DNA from: Limimaricola cinnabarinus LL-001
Lineage (GTDB): Bacteria; Pseudomonadota; Alphaproteobacteria; Rhodobacterales; Rhodobacteraceae
Length of the DNA stretch: 64,000 nt
NCBI RefSeq assembly: GCF_000466965.1
Contig: NZ_BATB01000008.1
Span: forward strand, 30,784-94,783
Direction of reading: 5' to 3'
Shown here piece by piece: positions 9,694 through 20,277 of the stretch; position 1 is the stretch's first letter; every line of letters begins with the position of its first letter. Made by a program: the position numbers and the translations under genes. Below the pieces are notes generated by a model, which saw nothing but the letters and a program-made list of their open reading frames with translations, did no database searches and was not told the DNA's origin.

Positions 9694-10992
9694 TCAGTCG
9701 CGGACCAGTTCGCCCGTGGCCGAAAGCCGAGTGCGCCCGCCGAGGTAGCCGTGCAGCACCTCGGGGAGCGTCACCGAGCCGTCCTCTTCCTGCCCGTTCT
9801 CCAGCACCGCGATGAGCGTGCGGCCCACCGCGAGGCCGGAGCCGTTGAGCGTGTGCAGGAATTCGGGCTTGCCGCCGCCCTCGGGGCGGAACCGCGCGTT
9901 CATGCGCCGGGCCTGGTAATCGCCACAGGTCGAGATCGAGCTGATCTCGCGGTAGCGGTCCTGACCGGGCAACCAGACCTCGATGTCATGGGTCCGCCGC
10001 GCGCCAGCACCCATGTCGCCCGCGCAAAGAAGCATCGTTCTGTAGGGCAGGCCCAGCTTTTCGAGGATCGCCTCGGCGCAAACGGTCATGCGTACATGCT
10101 CGGCCTCGGACTGGTCGGGGTGCACCACCGAAACCATCTCGACCTTCTCGAACTGGTGCTGGCGCAGCATGCCCGACGTGTCGCGCCCGGCGCTGCCTGC
10201 CTCGGAGCGGAAGCACTGCGTGTCGGCGACATAGCGGCGCGGCAGGTAGCTTTCCTTGACCATGCAGTCGGCCACGAGGTTGGTGAGCGTCACCTCGGCG
10301 GTGGGGATGAGCCACCAGCCGGTCGTGGTCTGGTAGCTGTCCTCGCCGAACTTCGGCAACTGACCGGTGCCGATCATCGCCTCTTCCTTGACCAGAACCG
10401 GAGTCATGGTCTCGGTCAGCCCGTGTTCCTCGACATGGGTGTCGAGCATGAACTGCGCCAGCGCCCGGTGCAGCCGCGCCACACCGCCCGACAGCACCAC
10501 GAAGCGCGAGCCCGAAAGCTTGGCCGCCGCTTCGAAGTCCATGCCGTCCCGTACCGCCGGAAGCTCGTAATGCTCCTTGGGGGCATAGTTGAACTGGCGC
10601 GGCGTGCCGTGGCGCTTCATTTCGACGTTGTCGTCCTCGTCTTGTCCGGGGGGGACGTCGTCATAGGGCAAGTTGGGGATCGTCAGCAGCAGTTCGCGCA
10701 GGCTCGCATCCTCGGCCTGTGCCTCGTCGTTCAGGCGCGCGATCTCGGCCTTCTTTTCGGCCACCAGCGCGCGCAGCCGCTCGAACTCGGCTTCGTCGCC
10801 GCGCCCCTTGGCCGCACCGACCTCCTTGGAAGCGCGGTTCTGCTCGGCCTTGGCAGTCTCGGCGGCGTGGATCTTGGCCCGGCGCGCGTCATCGAGCGCC
10901 AGGATCTGCGACGACATGCCAGACACCCCACGGCGGGCCAGGGCGGCGTCGAAGGCGTCGGGGTTGTCGCGGATGGCGCGGATGTCGTGCAT
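9694..10992 (-). CDS. serS: Seryl-tRNA synthetase
   Basis: The 432-residue enzyme charges tRNA-Ser with serine. It shows the N-terminal coiled-coil tRNA-binding arm (about residues 30-100, rich in Ala/Glu/Lys/Arg) and the class II catalytic core, with motif 2 around [20 protein letters not shown] and motif 3 near the C terminus ([17 protein letters not shown]). The start [11 protein letters not shown] at 10992 matches the family's usual beginning and length; an ATG five codons upstream (11007) is possible, while the much longer open frame is spurious. It is divergent from yajC. Confidence 0.96.
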   Translation of the reverse strand: MHDIRAIRDNPDAFDAALARRGVSGMSSQILALDDARRAKIHAAETAKAEQNRASKEVGAAKGRGDEAEFERLRALVAEKKAEIARLNDEAQAEDASLRELLLTIPNLPYDDVPPGQDEDDNVEMKRHGTPRQFNYAPKEHYELPAVRDGMDFEAAAKLSGSRFVVLSGGVARLHRALAQFMLDTHVEEHGLTETMTPVLVKEEAMIGTGQLPKFGEDSYQTTTGWWLIPTAEVTLTNLVADCMVKESYLPRRYVADTQCFRSEAGSAGRDTSGMLRQHQFEKVEMVSVVHPDQSEAEHVRMTVCAEAILEKLGLPYRTMLLCAGDMGAGARRTHDIEVWLPGQDRYREISSISTCGDYQARRMNARFRPEGGGKPEFLHTLNGSGLAVGRTLIAVLENGQEEDGSVTLPEVLHGYLGGRTRLSATGELVRD

Positions 10993-11188
10993 TGTCTCGT
11001 CCGTCATAGGGGGTTTCACGGCCCAAGGGCCGCGCCCATATGGACCGAATTGGCCGGGCTTGTGAACCGCCAAACCGGCCCGCCACGTCGCCGGGGGGCG
11101 CGGTTGCCAATCACCGGACCCGGCAGTAGGGTGCCGCGACTTTTTCAAAGGCGTGAGAGCACGCCCCGGACCGACATAAAGGACCGCC

Positions 11189-11473
11189 ATGCAAGGCATC
11201 GAATCCCTCATCCCGCTGATCCTGATTTTTGCGATCATGTGGTTCTTCCTGATCCGCCCGCAGCAGAAGAAGCTGAAGGAGCACCAGAAGATGGTGGCGG
11301 CGCTGCGCCGGGGCGACCAGGTGATTACCCAGGGCGGGCTGATCGGCAAGGTGGTCAAGGTCCGTGACGACAACAACGAGGTCGAGGTCGAGATCGCGCA
11401 GGGCGTGAACGTCCGCGTGGTCCGTTCGACCATCGCCGCCGTGACCTCCAAGACCGAACCGGCCAAGGCCTGA
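11189..11473 (+). CDS. yajC: Preprotein translocase subunit YajC
   Basis: A 94-residue protein with one N-terminal membrane helix (about 5-22, [19 protein letters not shown]) and a basic cytoplasmic domain containing the family motif [14 protein letters not shown]. YajC associates with SecD and SecF in the accessory Sec translocon complex. It opens the yajC-secD-secF operon, 37 bases before the natural secD start codon. Confidence 0.95.
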   Translation: MQGIESLIPLILIFAIMWFFLIRPQQKKLKEHQKMVAALRRGDQVITQGGLIGKVVKVRDDNNEVEVEIAQGVNVRVVRSTIAAVTSKTEPAKA

Positions 11474-11510
11474 TCCCTCCGATCCGGCCCCGCGCCAGAG
11501 GACGAACGAC

Positions 11511-13171
11511 ATGATGCACATCCCCACCTGGCGCCGGGTCCTGATCTGGCTGGTCTGTCTGGGCGGCTGTTCTTCGCGCTGCCGAACCTGTTCTATGACA
11601 GGGTCGAGACCGCGAACGACGCCCGTGCCGTGATCGAGACCGGGCAGACCGACGCCGAATTGCAGGCCGATGCGGGCCTCTGGCCCGAATGGATGCCCTC
11701 GGGGCTCGTCAATCTCGGCCTCGACCTGCGCGGCGGCGCGCATCTGCTCGCAGAGGTGCAGGTCGAAGAGGTCTATGCCGCGCGCATGGAGGCCTTCTGG
11801 CCCGAGGTGCGCGACGCGCTGGCGGCGCAGCGTGACACGGTGGGTTTCGTCACCCGCGAGGAGGGCGATCCGTCCGAGCTACGCGTGCGCATCTCCAACG
11901 CCGATCAAGCGGCGGCGGCGCTCGAGATCGTGCGCGGTCTCGCCACCCCGGTGGCGAGCATCACGGGGGCGGGCGCCAATGACATCGACGTGCGCGCCGA
12001 AGGGGCCGAGATCGTCGTCACGCTGAGCGAGGCCGAGCGCGTCGCCACCGACGATCGCACCATCCGCCAAGCGCTCGAGATCGTGCGTCGCCGGATCGAC
12101 GAGGTCGGCACCCGCGAGCCCACGATCCAGCGCCAGGGCGAGGACCGCATCCTGATCGAGGTGCCGGGCGTCGGCTCGGCCGAGGAGGTCAAGGAGATCA
12201 TCGGCACCACCGCGCAGCTGACCTTCCAGCCGGTCGTGTCGCGGACTTCCGACGCCAATGAGAGCGCGGGGCCCAACAACGAAATCCTGCCCTCGCTCGA
12301 CGAGCAGGGAGTGTTCTACATCCTCGAGCGCAATCCGGTGGTCTCGGGCGAGGAGCTGGTCGACGCCCAGCCGGCCTTCGATCAGAACGGACGCCCGGCG
12401 GTGAACTTCCGCTTCAACCCGACCGGCGCGCGGGCCTTCGGCGACTACACGGCCGAGAACATCGGCTCGCCCTTCGCCATCGTGCTCGACGAGGAGGTGA
12501 TCTCCGCCCCCGTCATCCAGAGCCACATCCCTGGCGGCTCTGGCATCATCACCGGCAACTTCACGGTCGAGGAGTCGACCCAGCTCGCGGTGCTGCTGCG
12601 GGCCGGGGCGCTACCCGCGGGCTTGGAGTTCCTCGAAGAGCGGACCATCGGCCCCGAGCTCGGCGCCGACAGCATCGAGGCCGGCAAGCTCGCCGCCATC
12701 GTCGGCGCGCTCGGCGTCGTGGTCTTCATGGTCGCAAGCTACGGGCTGTTCGGCGTTTTCGCCACCGTGGCGCTGACCTTCAACATGATCCTGATCTTCG
12801 CGGTGCTGTCGATCCTCGGGGCCACGCTGACGCTGCCCGGCATCGCCGGCATCGTGCTGACCGTCGGCATGGCGGTGGACGCCAACGTGCTGGTCTACGA
12901 GCGTATCCGCGAGGAGCTCAAGACCGCGCGCGGCCCGGCCCGCGCCATCGATCTGGGTTACGAAAAGGCGCTCTCGGCAATCCTCGACGGTAACGTGACC
13001 ACGCTGATCACCGCGCTCATCCTGTTTCTCGTGGGCTCCGGTCCGGTGCGTGGCTTTGCCATCACCCTCGGCCTCGGCATCCTCACCTCGGTCTTCACCG
13101 CGATCTTCGTGACGCGGCTTCTGATCGTGATGTGGTTCGAACGCCGCCGCCCCAAAACCATCGAGGTCTGA
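11511..13171 (+). CDS. secD: Protein translocase subunit SecD, N-terminal frame broken by an apparent one-base deletion
   Basis: SecD uses the proton gradient to assist late steps of Sec-dependent export. The natural start is ATG 11511 (or 11514) with AGGACG upstream, giving [19 protein letters not shown]. At about 11565 the first membrane helix switches frame: [14 protein letters not shown] continues in the frame used by the remaining 1.5 kb. One missing base explains this. The intact protein would be about 553 residues. The later part shows the periplasmic P1 domain, the motif [12 protein letters not shown], and the C-terminal six-helix bundle with [18 protein letters not shown] shorter open frame from GTG 11630 would lack the first helix and could not work normally. 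I infer a sequencing error because secF and neighbours are intact. Confidence 0.88.
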
Positions 13172-13172
13172 C

Positions 13173-14144
13173 ATGCGGCTGCGCATCGTTCCACAAGACA
13201 CCAAGATCGACTTCTTCCGGGCCGCCAAGATCACCTTCGGGGCCTCGGTGTTGGCGATGATCGCCAGTATCGTGCTGTTCTTCGTCATGGGGCTGAATTT
13301 CGGCATCGACTTTCAGGGCGGCACGACGATCCGCACCGAGAGCGAGAGCACCGTTGATGTCCGCGCCTACCGCGAGGCGATCGCGCCGCTCGATCTGGGC
13401 GATGTGGTGATCACCGAGGTCTTCGATCCCTCCTTCGGCGACGACAAGAACGTGGCCTCCGTGCGCATTCAGGCGCAGGACGGGACCGAGGCGGTCAGCG
13501 CCCAGACCATTGCTGCCGTGGAGACGGCGCTGCAGGGGGTTGATCCGACGATCACCTTCCCCTCGGTCGAGAGCGTCGGGCCCAAGGTGTCGGGCGAGCT
13601 GATCCAGTCGGCGATCCTCGCGGTTCTGGGCTCGCTCGTCGCGATCCTGTTCTACATCTGGCTGCGCTTCGAATGGCAGTTCGCGGTCGGCGCCCTCGCG
13701 GCGCTGGTGCATGACGTGGTGCTCACCATCGGCATCTTCGCCGCGATCCAGATCAAGTTCGACCTCGCGATTATCGCGGCCCTGCTGACCATCGTCGGTT
13801 ATTCGATCAACGATACCGTGGTCGTCTTTGACCGGGCGCGCGAGAACCTGCGCAAGTTCAAGACCATGCCGCTGCGCGACCTGCTCAACCTTTCGGCCAA
13901 CGAGACGCTGAGCCGGACAGTGATGACCTCGGGCACGACGCTTCTGGCGCTTCTGGCGCTTCTTGTGCTTGGTGGCGACGTGATCCGCGGCTTTGTCTTC
14001 GCGATCTTCTGGGGCGTGATCGTCGGCACCTACTCCTCGATCTACGTTGCCAAGAACATCGTGCTGATGCTCGGCGTGAAGCGCGACTGGGACAAGAAGG
14101 ACGACCCCAAGGCGGGAACGCAGTTCGCGAATATCGACGCCTGA
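13173..14144 (+). CDS. secF: Protein translocase subunit SecF
   Basis: This 323-residue partner of SecD has one N-terminal membrane helix, a periplasmic domain starting with the family motif GIDFQGGT, and five C-terminal helices including the conserved YSINDTVVVFDRARENLR stretch. SecDF pulls exported proteins into the periplasm using the proton gradient. The gene begins one base after the secD stop codon, so translation is coupled. Confidence 0.96.
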   Translation: MRLRIVPQDTKIDFFRAAKITFGASVLAMIASIVLFFVMGLNFGIDFQGGTTIRTESESTVDVRAYREAIAPLDLGDVVITEVFDPSFGDDKNVASVRIQAQDGTEAVSAQTIAAVETALQGVDPTITFPSVESVGPKVSGELIQSAILAVLGSLVAILFYIWLRFEWQFAVGALAALVHDVVLTIGIFAAIQIKFDLAIIAALLTIVGYSINDTVVVFDRARENLRKFKTMPLRDLLNLSANETLSRTVMTSGTTLLALLALLVLGGDVIRGFVFAIFWGVIVGTYSSIYVAKNIVLMLGVKRDWDKKDDPKAGTQFANIDA

Positions 14145-14201
14145 TCCGGCGGTGCCGTCGGATCTGCGTATCTGTGGAATGTTGAAGGGGAGGACGCGCC
14201 C

Positions 14202-14555
14202 ATGCGGCTGACCGAGATCGATTACGACGACTCGATGCCCATCGACGGCTACGGCCCGGGCTTCTTCCGGATCGGCGGCAAGGTGATCGAGGGGGCGGTA
14301 ACTCTCGCCCCGACCGGGCTGAAGGCCTGGGGCGGCTATGAGGATTTTGATGCGGTTCTGGCATTGGCCGGGCGCATCGACGTGCTCTTCGTCGGCACCG
14401 GAGCCGAGATCGCCCATGCACCGCGCGCCTTCCGCGACCGGCTGGAGGAGGCGGGCATCGGTGTGGAAACCATGGCGACCCCCGCCGCCTGCCGCACCTA
14501 TAACGTGCTTTTGTCGGAAGGGCGGCGCGTCGCGGTCGCGCTGCTGCCGGTCTGA
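14202..14555 (+). CDS. Mth938-like domain (DUF498) protein
   Basis: A 117-residue soluble protein of the DUF498/Mth938 family (related to human NDUFAF3), with the recognisable patterns IDGYGPGFFRIGG and FVGTGAEI and the C-terminal CRTYNVLLSEGRRVAVALLPV region. The biochemical role is not settled. In Rhodobacterales it commonly sits between secF and the ccm genes, as here, and it may be co-transcribed with both. The ATG at 14202 follows a GGGGAGG ribosome-binding site. Confidence 0.85.
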   Translation: MRLTEIDYDDSMPIDGYGPGFFRIGGKVIEGAVTLAPTGLKAWGGYEDFDAVLALAGRIDVLFVGTGAEIAHAPRAFRDRLEEAGIGVETMATPAACRTYNVLLSEGRRVAVALLPV

Positions 14556-14581
14556 GCGACCTCGCGGTCACCGATCTCGCG

Positions 14582-15172
14582 GTGGAGCGCGGCGGCATGC
14601 CGGTGCTCACCGGAGTGTCGTTCCGTCTCGCGCCGGGGCAGGGGCTGGTGCTGCGCGGGGCCAACGGCATCGGCAAGACGACGCTGCTGCGCACCATCGC
14701 CGGGCTGCAGCCACAGCTTTCGGGCAGCATCGAAGGCGCCGGTGAACGGGCGGGCTACGCCAGCCACGCCGACGGCATCAAGCCCGCGCTGACCGTGACC
14801 GAGACGCTGCAATTCTGGGCCGATCTCTATCGCAGCACGTTGCCTGAGGAGGTATTTGATCTCTTCGACCTCGCCGATCTGCGCGACCGATCGGCGGGCA
14901 CGCTTTCGGCCGGGCAAGGACGCCGTCTCGGTCTCGCCCGCCTCGCGGTGATCTCGCGCGAGGTGCTGCTGCTCGACGAGCCCACCGTCTCGCTCGACGC
15001 CTTTTCGGTCAAACGTTTCGCAAGCTTCCTGCGCGATCATCACCTCGCGCGAGGCGGCATCGCTGTCATCGCCACCCACATCGACCTCGGCCTCGACCTG
15101 CCCGAGATGGACCTCACGCCCTACCGTGCCGCCCCCGAGGCACGGGGCGGCTCGGACGAGGCGTTCCTGTGA
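14582..15172 (+). CDS. ccmA: Heme exporter ATP-binding protein CcmA
   Basis: CcmA is the ATPase of the CcmABCD complex that releases holo-CcmE during cytochrome c maturation. The protein has Walker A GANGIGKTT, a signature-like LSAGQGRRLGLARL and Walker B VLLLDEPT. With this GTG start it is 196 residues, slightly short. The same frame is open upstream and encodes LSDLAVTDLAV, the first beta strand expected of CcmA, back to a CTG at 14552 that overlaps the stop of the preceding gene. The true start is therefore probably CTG 14552 or has been altered. The stop overlaps the ccmB start (GTGA). Confidence 0.9.
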   Translation: MERGGMPVLTGVSFRLAPGQGLVLRGANGIGKTTLLRTIAGLQPQLSGSIEGAGERAGYASHADGIKPALTVTETLQFWADLYRSTLPEEVFDLFDLADLRDRSAGTLSAGQGRRLGLARLAVISREVLLLDEPTVSLDAFSVKRFASFLRDHHLARGGIAVIATHIDLGLDLPEMDLTPYRAAPEARGGSDEAFL

Positions 15173-15825
15173 GAGCACTTCTCGCGCGCGACCTGCGCCT
15201 CGCAGTGCGCGCTGGCGGCGGCTTCGGCCTCGGGTTGGCATTCTTTCTCATCGTCGTGGTTCTGGTGCCGTTCGGCGTCGGGCCGGAGACCGCGATCCTC
15301 GCACGTATCGCGCCGGGCATCCTATGGGTGGCGGCACTGCTCGCAGCGCTTCTCTCGCTCGACCGCATCTTCGCGCTCGATCACGAGGACGGCTCGCTGC
15401 CGCTCTTGGCCACCGCGCCGCTGCCGCTGGAGATGCTGGCGCTGGCCAAGGCGCTGGCGCATTGGATCACCACGGGGCTGCCGCTCGTCGTCGCGGCCCC
15501 GCTCTTGGGTGTGCTGTTGCACCTGCCAGGGGCGGCGATGCCATGGCTTCTGGTTTCGCTGGCCCTCGGCACCCCCGCGCTTTCGCTCATCGGCACCTTC
15601 GGTGCGGCGCTCACGGTGGGGCTGCGCCGGGGTGGGCTGCTCATGTCGCTCATCGTGCTGCCGCTCTACGTGCCGGTGCTGATCTTCGGCGCCGAAGCGG
15701 CGCGGCGCGGTGCCGAGGGGCTGCCCGCCGCGACGCCGCTGCTGTTGCTGGCGGGCATCGCGCTGGGCTGTGCGGCGCTGCTGCCATTTGCCACGGCCGC
15801 CGCGCTCAGGGTCACGCTGCGTTGA
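15169..15825 (+). CDS. ccmB: Heme exporter membrane protein CcmB
   Basis: The 218-residue protein has six predicted membrane helices and begins MRALLARDLRLAVRAGGG, which is typical of CcmB. It is the membrane partner of CcmA in cytochrome c maturation. Its GTG start overlaps the ccmA stop by four bases. Confidence 0.95.
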   Translation: MRALLARDLRLAVRAGGGFGLGLAFFLIVVVLVPFGVGPETAILARIAPGILWVAALLAALLSLDRIFALDHEDGSLPLLATAPLPLEMLALAKALAHWITTGLPLVVAAPLLGVLLHLPGAAMPWLLVSLALGTPALSLIGTFGAALTVGLRRGGLLMSLIVLPLYVPVLIFGAEAARRGAEGLPAATPLLLLAGIALGCAALLPFATAAALRVTLR

Positions 15826-15871
15826 CCCGTTCGAGCATTGAGCCGCGCCGCGGGCCGGGATAGGAAAAGCC

Positions 15872-16615
15872 ATGTCGATCTGGTCCTACGCCAATCCGAG
15901 GAAGTTCCTTGAGACCACCGCCCCTTGGGTGCCGTGGCTTATGTGGCTCTCCGCCGCCGTTCTGGCAGTCGGGCTGGTCTGGGGCTTTTTCTTCACGCCC
16001 GAGGCCGAGCGCTTCGGCTCTTCGGTCAAGATCATCTATCTGCATGTGCCCTCGGCGCTCATGGCGATCAATGCATGGCTGATGATGCTCGTGGCTTCGC
16101 TGATCTGGCTGGTCCGCCGTCACCATGTGAGCGCGCTGGCGGCCCGGGCGGCCGCGCCGATCGGCATGGTGATGACGCTGATCGCGCTCGTCACCGGCGC
16201 GATCTGGGGCCAGCCGATGTGGGGCACATGGTGGGCCTGGGACCCGCGGCTGACCTCGTTCCTGATCCTGTTTCTGTTCTATCTCGGCTACATCGCGCTT
16301 TGGGCTGCGATCCCCGACCCCGACAGCGCCGCCGACCTCACTTCGGTGCTCTGCCTCGTCGGCTCGGTCTTCGCGATCCTGTCGCGTTATGCCGTGAACT
16401 TCTGGAACCAGGGTCTGCATCAGGGCGCCTCGCTGTCGCTCGACAGCCAAGAGAACGTGGCTGACGTATTCTGGCTGCCGCTTCTGGTATGCATGGCAGG
16501 CTTCGTGTTGCTCTTCGTGAGCTTGGTGCTGCTGCGCACCGGCACGGAAATCCGCGCCCGCCGCATCGCGGCGATGCGGGCCCGTGCCCGCCGGGCCGAA
16601 CCGGTGCGCGCATGA
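15872..16615 (+). CDS. ccmC: Heme-handling protein CcmC
   Basis: CcmC delivers heme to the chaperone CcmE in the periplasm. The 247-residue protein has six membrane helices and the tryptophan-rich heme-binding signature WGTWWAWDPRLTS around residues 115-127, plus conserved histidines in periplasmic loops (YLHVPSA). It is followed by ccmD with an ATGA overlap. Confidence 0.97.
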   Translation: MSIWSYANPRKFLETTAPWVPWLMWLSAAVLAVGLVWGFFFTPEAERFGSSVKIIYLHVPSALMAINAWLMMLVASLIWLVRRHHVSALAARAAAPIGMVMTLIALVTGAIWGQPMWGTWWAWDPRLTSFLILFLFYLGYIALWAAIPDPDSAADLTSVLCLVGSVFAILSRYAVNFWNQGLHQGASLSLDSQENVADVFWLPLLVCMAGFVLLFVSLVLLRTGTEIRARRIAAMRARARRAEPVRA

Positions 16616-16758
16616 TGGATCTGGGGAAATATGCAGCGGAGGTGATCTCGGCCTGGGGCATCAGCCTCGCGCTTCTGGGCGGGCTCGTCTGGTGGACCAT
16701 CGCGCGCGACCGCAAGGTCAGGGCCGAGCTTGAAAGGACCGAACGCGACCATGGCTAG
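16612..16758 (+). CDS. ccmD: Heme exporter small subunit CcmD
   Basis: A 48-residue protein with one membrane helix (about 12-29, WGISLALLGGLVWWTIA) followed by a charged tail. This is the usual layout of CcmD, which stabilises CcmC-CcmE contacts. Position between ccmC and ccmG, with overlaps on both sides (ATGA at the start, 8 bases at the end), makes the assignment secure despite the short length. Confidence 0.9.
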   Translation: MMDLGKYAAEVISAWGISLALLGGLVWWTIARDRKVRAELERTERDHG

Positions 16759-17287
16759 GATCTCGCCGCTCATCATCCTGCCGCCTGCGATCTTCGCGGC
16801 GCTGGCCGGGCTCTTCGCCGCCGGTATGCTGCGCGACAACCCCGATGAGCTGCCCTCGGCGCTGATCGGGCAGGCGGCTCCGCTCACCGAGACCGGTACC
16901 CTGCCGGGGCGCACGCCCTTCGATCCGGCAGTACTGGCGGATGGTGAGGTCAAGCTGGTGAACTTCTGGGCCAGCTGGTGTGCACCCTGCCGGGTCGAAC
17001 ATCCGAATTTCGAGGCGCTGGCCGAGGACGGCCTGCCGATCTACGGCATCAACTACAAGGACGACGCGGCGAACGCGAATGCCTTTCTCGAAGAGCTGGG
17101 CGACCCCTATGTCGCGATCGGCACCGATGATGGCCGTGTGGCGCGCGACTGGGGCGTCTACGGCGTGCCGGAGACCTTCGTCGTCGATGGCGAAGGTCGG
17201 ATCGTCGAGCGCATGGCGGGACCGGTGACCCAGCGCGCGATCCGCGACCGACTCACTCCCGCGCTTGAGCGGGCGGCGGCGAACTAG
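16751..17287 (+). CDS. ccmG: Thiol:disulfide interchange protein CcmG/DsbE
   Basis: The 178-residue periplasmic thioredoxin-like protein reduces apocytochrome c before heme attachment. An N-terminal membrane anchor (about 5-23) is followed by a thioredoxin fold with the active site WASWCAPCRVEHP and the family feature YGVPETFVVD (cis-proline). The ATG at 16751 overlaps ccmD. Last gene of the yajC-to-ccmG run. CcmE, CcmF and CcmH are not in this window. Confidence 0.95.
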   Translation: MARISPLIILPPAIFAALAGLFAAGMLRDNPDELPSALIGQAAPLTETGTLPGRTPFDPAVLADGEVKLVNFWASWCAPCRVEHPNFEALAEDGLPIYGINYKDDAANANAFLEELGDPYVAIGTDDGRVARDWGVYGVPETFVVDGEGRIVERMAGPVTQRAIRDRLTPALERAAAN

Positions 17288-17313
17288 GGTTGGCCTCGCA
17301 GCCAACCAGTTTC
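17288..17313 (+). terminator. Weak terminator after ccmG
   Basis: GGTTGGC, a six-base loop and GCCAACC form a 7-bp stem that begins just after the ccmG stop codon. Only AGTTTC follows, so termination would be weak. Confidence 0.4.
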
Positions 17314-17437
17314 AGAAGATAGACGACAGGTTCCCGGCGCATTCATGCGCCGGTCGGACGAGTTTGAACGCCTCGAGCCCCGGCTGCTGGGGCGCGGAAC
17401 AAAACGCCATTTTTCGTTCCGTTGGCTTGCGCGCCCA

Positions 17438-17475
17438 AAGAAAAACTGCCCCGGCCATGGGCCGGAGCAGTTTCC
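17438..17475 (-). terminator. Rho-independent terminator after acnA
   Basis: On the minus strand a 13-bp stem with one G-T pair (AACTGCTCCGGCC against GGCCGGGGCAGTT) is followed by TTTCTTT. It lies about 25 bases beyond the aconitase stop codon. Confidence 0.85.
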
Positions 17476-17497
17476 GTTCAGCGCAATGATCCCAGGA

Positions 17498-20277
17498 TCA
17501 GGCGGCCGATTGCGCGAGATTGCGCAGCACGTAGTGCAGCACGCCACCGTTCTTGATGTAGTCGATCTCCACCGCCGTATCGATCCGGCAACGCAGCGTG
17601 ACCTCCTTGGTCGAACCGTCGGCCATGGTGATCGTCGCGGTCACCTCTTGCAGCGGCTTCACGTCGCTGAGGCCCTTGATCGACACGCTTTCCTCGCCGG
17701 TGAGGCCCAGCGACTTGCGGGTATCACCACCGGTGAACTCGAACGGGATCACGCCCATGCCAACGAGGTTCGAGCGGTGGATGCGCTCAAAATTCTCGGC
17801 GATGACCGCTTTCACGCCCAGGAGTGCCGTGCCCTTCGCGGCCCAGTCGCGCGAGGAGCCCGCGCCGTACTGCTCGCCGCCGAAGATGACGAGCGGCTTG
17901 CCCTGCTCCTGCCAAGCCATGGCGGCGTCGTAGATCGCCATCTGGCTGCCGTCGGGGCCCTTGGTGTAGCCGCCCTCGACGCCATCCAGCATCTCGTTGC
18001 GGATGCGGATGTTGGCGAAAGTGCCGCGCATCATCACCTCGTGGTTGCCGCGACGGCTACCGTACGAGTTGAATTCCCGGACGGAACCTGACGCTCGACC
18101 AGATACTTGCCGGCCGGGGTGGTCTCCTTGAACGAACCTGCGGGCGAGATGTGGTCGGTCGTCACCATGTCCCCGAGGATCGCCAGAACGCGGGCGTCGT
18201 CGATGTCGTGGATCTGGCCCGGTTCGCGGTCCATGCCTTGGAAATAAGGCGGGTTCTGCACGTAGGTCGAGGTGGCGGGCCAGTCATAGGTCTCGCTGTC
18301 GGGGGTCTCGACCGACTGCCACTTCTCGTCGCCTTTGAAGACGTCGGCGTATTTCTCCTGGAACGCCGCGCGGGTCACGGTCTTCTCGACCAGCTCGGCG
18401 ATCTCAGCCTGCGACGGCCAGATGTCCTTGAGGTAGACGTCGTTGCCGTTCTTGTTTTGGCCCAGCGGCTCGCGGGTGATGTCGACATTCATGTCGCCCA
18501 CCAGCGCATAGGCCACCACCAGCGGCGGGGAGGCGAGGTAGTTGGCGCGCACGTCCGGGCTGATCCGGCCCTCGAAGTTGCGGTTGCCCGACAGGACGCT
18601 CGTCGCGATCAGGTCGTGATCGTTGATCGCCTTGGAGATCGGCGCTTCGAGCGGGCCCGAGTTGCCGATGCAGGTGGTGCAACCGTAACCCACGAGGTTG
18701 AAGCCGATCGCGTCGAGATCCTCCTGCAGGCCTGCGGCCTCGAGATAGTGCGACACGACCTGCGAACCCGGCGCGAGAGACGTCTTGACCCAAGGTTTGC
18801 GGTCGAGGCCCAGTTCGCGCGCCTTGCGGGCGACGAGACCGGCGCCGATCATCACATAGGGGTTCGAGGTGTTGGTGCACGACGTGATCGAGGCGATCAC
18901 GATCGAGCCGTCATGCAGCTGGTAATGACCGTCATCGGTGCTCACGAAGCCGCGCTTGTGATGGCCCTCGTCACCGGGGATGTCGACCGGCTCAGGCTGG
19001 CCGCCTTCCCCTTCCCAGCGGATTTCGGAATTGGCCGAGGTGTCCTTGCCCTCGCGCTGGCCCTTCACGTATTCGGCAAAGGCCGGGGCGGCGGCGTCGA
19101 GCGCGATGTGGTCCTGCGGGCGCTTAGGGCCCGAGATCGCGGGAACCACGGTGCCCATGTCGAGTTCGAGCGTATCGGTATAGACCGGCTCGTAGCCCGG
19201 GTCGCGCCACATGCCGTTTTCCTTGGCATAGGCTTCGACCAACGCGATGCGGTCCTTGTCGCGGCCGGTCTGCTCCATGTAGCGCAGCGTCTCGGCGTCG
19301 ATCGGGAAGAAACCGCAGGTGGCGCCGTATTCGGGGGCCATGTTGCCGATCGTGGCGCGGTCGGCCAGCGGCACGTTGTCGAGGCCGTCGCCGTAGAATT
19401 CGACGAACTTGCCGACCACACCCTTTTCGCGAAGCATCTTCACGACGCGCAGCACGAGGTCGGTGGCGGTGGTTCCTTCGACCATCTTGCCGGTCAGCTT
19501 GAAGCCGATCACCTCGGGGATCAGCATCGAGATCGGCTGGCCCAGCATCGCGGCCTCGGCCTCGATGCCGCCCACGCCCCAGCCCAGCACGGCCGCGCCG
19601 TTGACCATGGTGGTGTGGCTGTCGGTGCCGACAAGGGTGTCGGGATAGGCGACGTCCTCACCGTTCTGGTCCTTGTCAGACCAGACCACCTGCGCGAGGT
19701 ATTCAAGGTTCACCTGGTGGCAGATGCCGGTGCCCGGCGGCACGACCCGGAAGTTTTGAAACGCTTTCTGGCCCCACTTCAGGAACTGGTAACGCTCGAT
19801 GTTGCGCTCGTATTCGCGGTCGACGTTCATCTGGAACGCGCGCGGGTTGCCGAACTCGTCGATCATGACCGAGTGGTCGATGACGAGATCGACGGGGTTG
19901 AGCGGGTTGATCAGCTGCGCGTCGCCGCCCAGCGCCTTGATTCCGTCGCGCATCGCGGCGAGGTCGACCACCGCCGGCACACCTGTGAAGTCCTGCATCA
20001 GAACGCGGGCAGGGCGATAGGCGATCTCGCGGGGGTTCTTGCCACCATTGGCGCCCCATTCGGCAAAGGCCTTGATGTCGTCGGTCGAGACGGAGAAGCC
20101 GCCATCCTCGAAGCGCAGCAGGTTCTCCAGAACGACCTTGAGCGCGGCGGGAAGGCGATTGAAGTCGCCGAGGCCCGCTTCGGTTGCGGCGGGAATCGAG
20201 TAATACGACAGGCTCTGCGATCCGACCGTGATCTTGCGGCGGGTCTTGGCGCTGTCCTGGCCAACTTGAATCGGCAT
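17498..20277 (-). pseudogene. acnA: Aconitate hydratase A, frame broken by an apparent one-base deletion
   Basis: This is the TCA-cycle aconitase that interconverts citrate and isocitrate, a [4Fe-4S] enzyme of the AcnA/IRP type. The intact protein would be 926 residues, the normal size. The first part (20277 to about 18083) has the three cluster cysteines in the expected contexts SCTNTSNPYVM and GYGCTTCIGNSGPL. The swivel domain (18037 to 17498) contains [12 protein letters not shown] and [12 protein letters not shown]. Between them the frame shifts at about 18083: CAGGTTCC is followed by GTCCGGGAATTC where [15 protein letters not shown] is expected, so one base is missing. AAGGGA precedes the ATG. 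A real loss of the TCA-cycle aconitase is unlikely, and I infer a sequence error. Confidence 0.9.

Noticed and set aside
10993..11466. N-terminal extension of serS by up to 158 codons
   Set aside because: The extension runs antisense through yajC and lacks similarity to the synthetase; the family start fits 10992.
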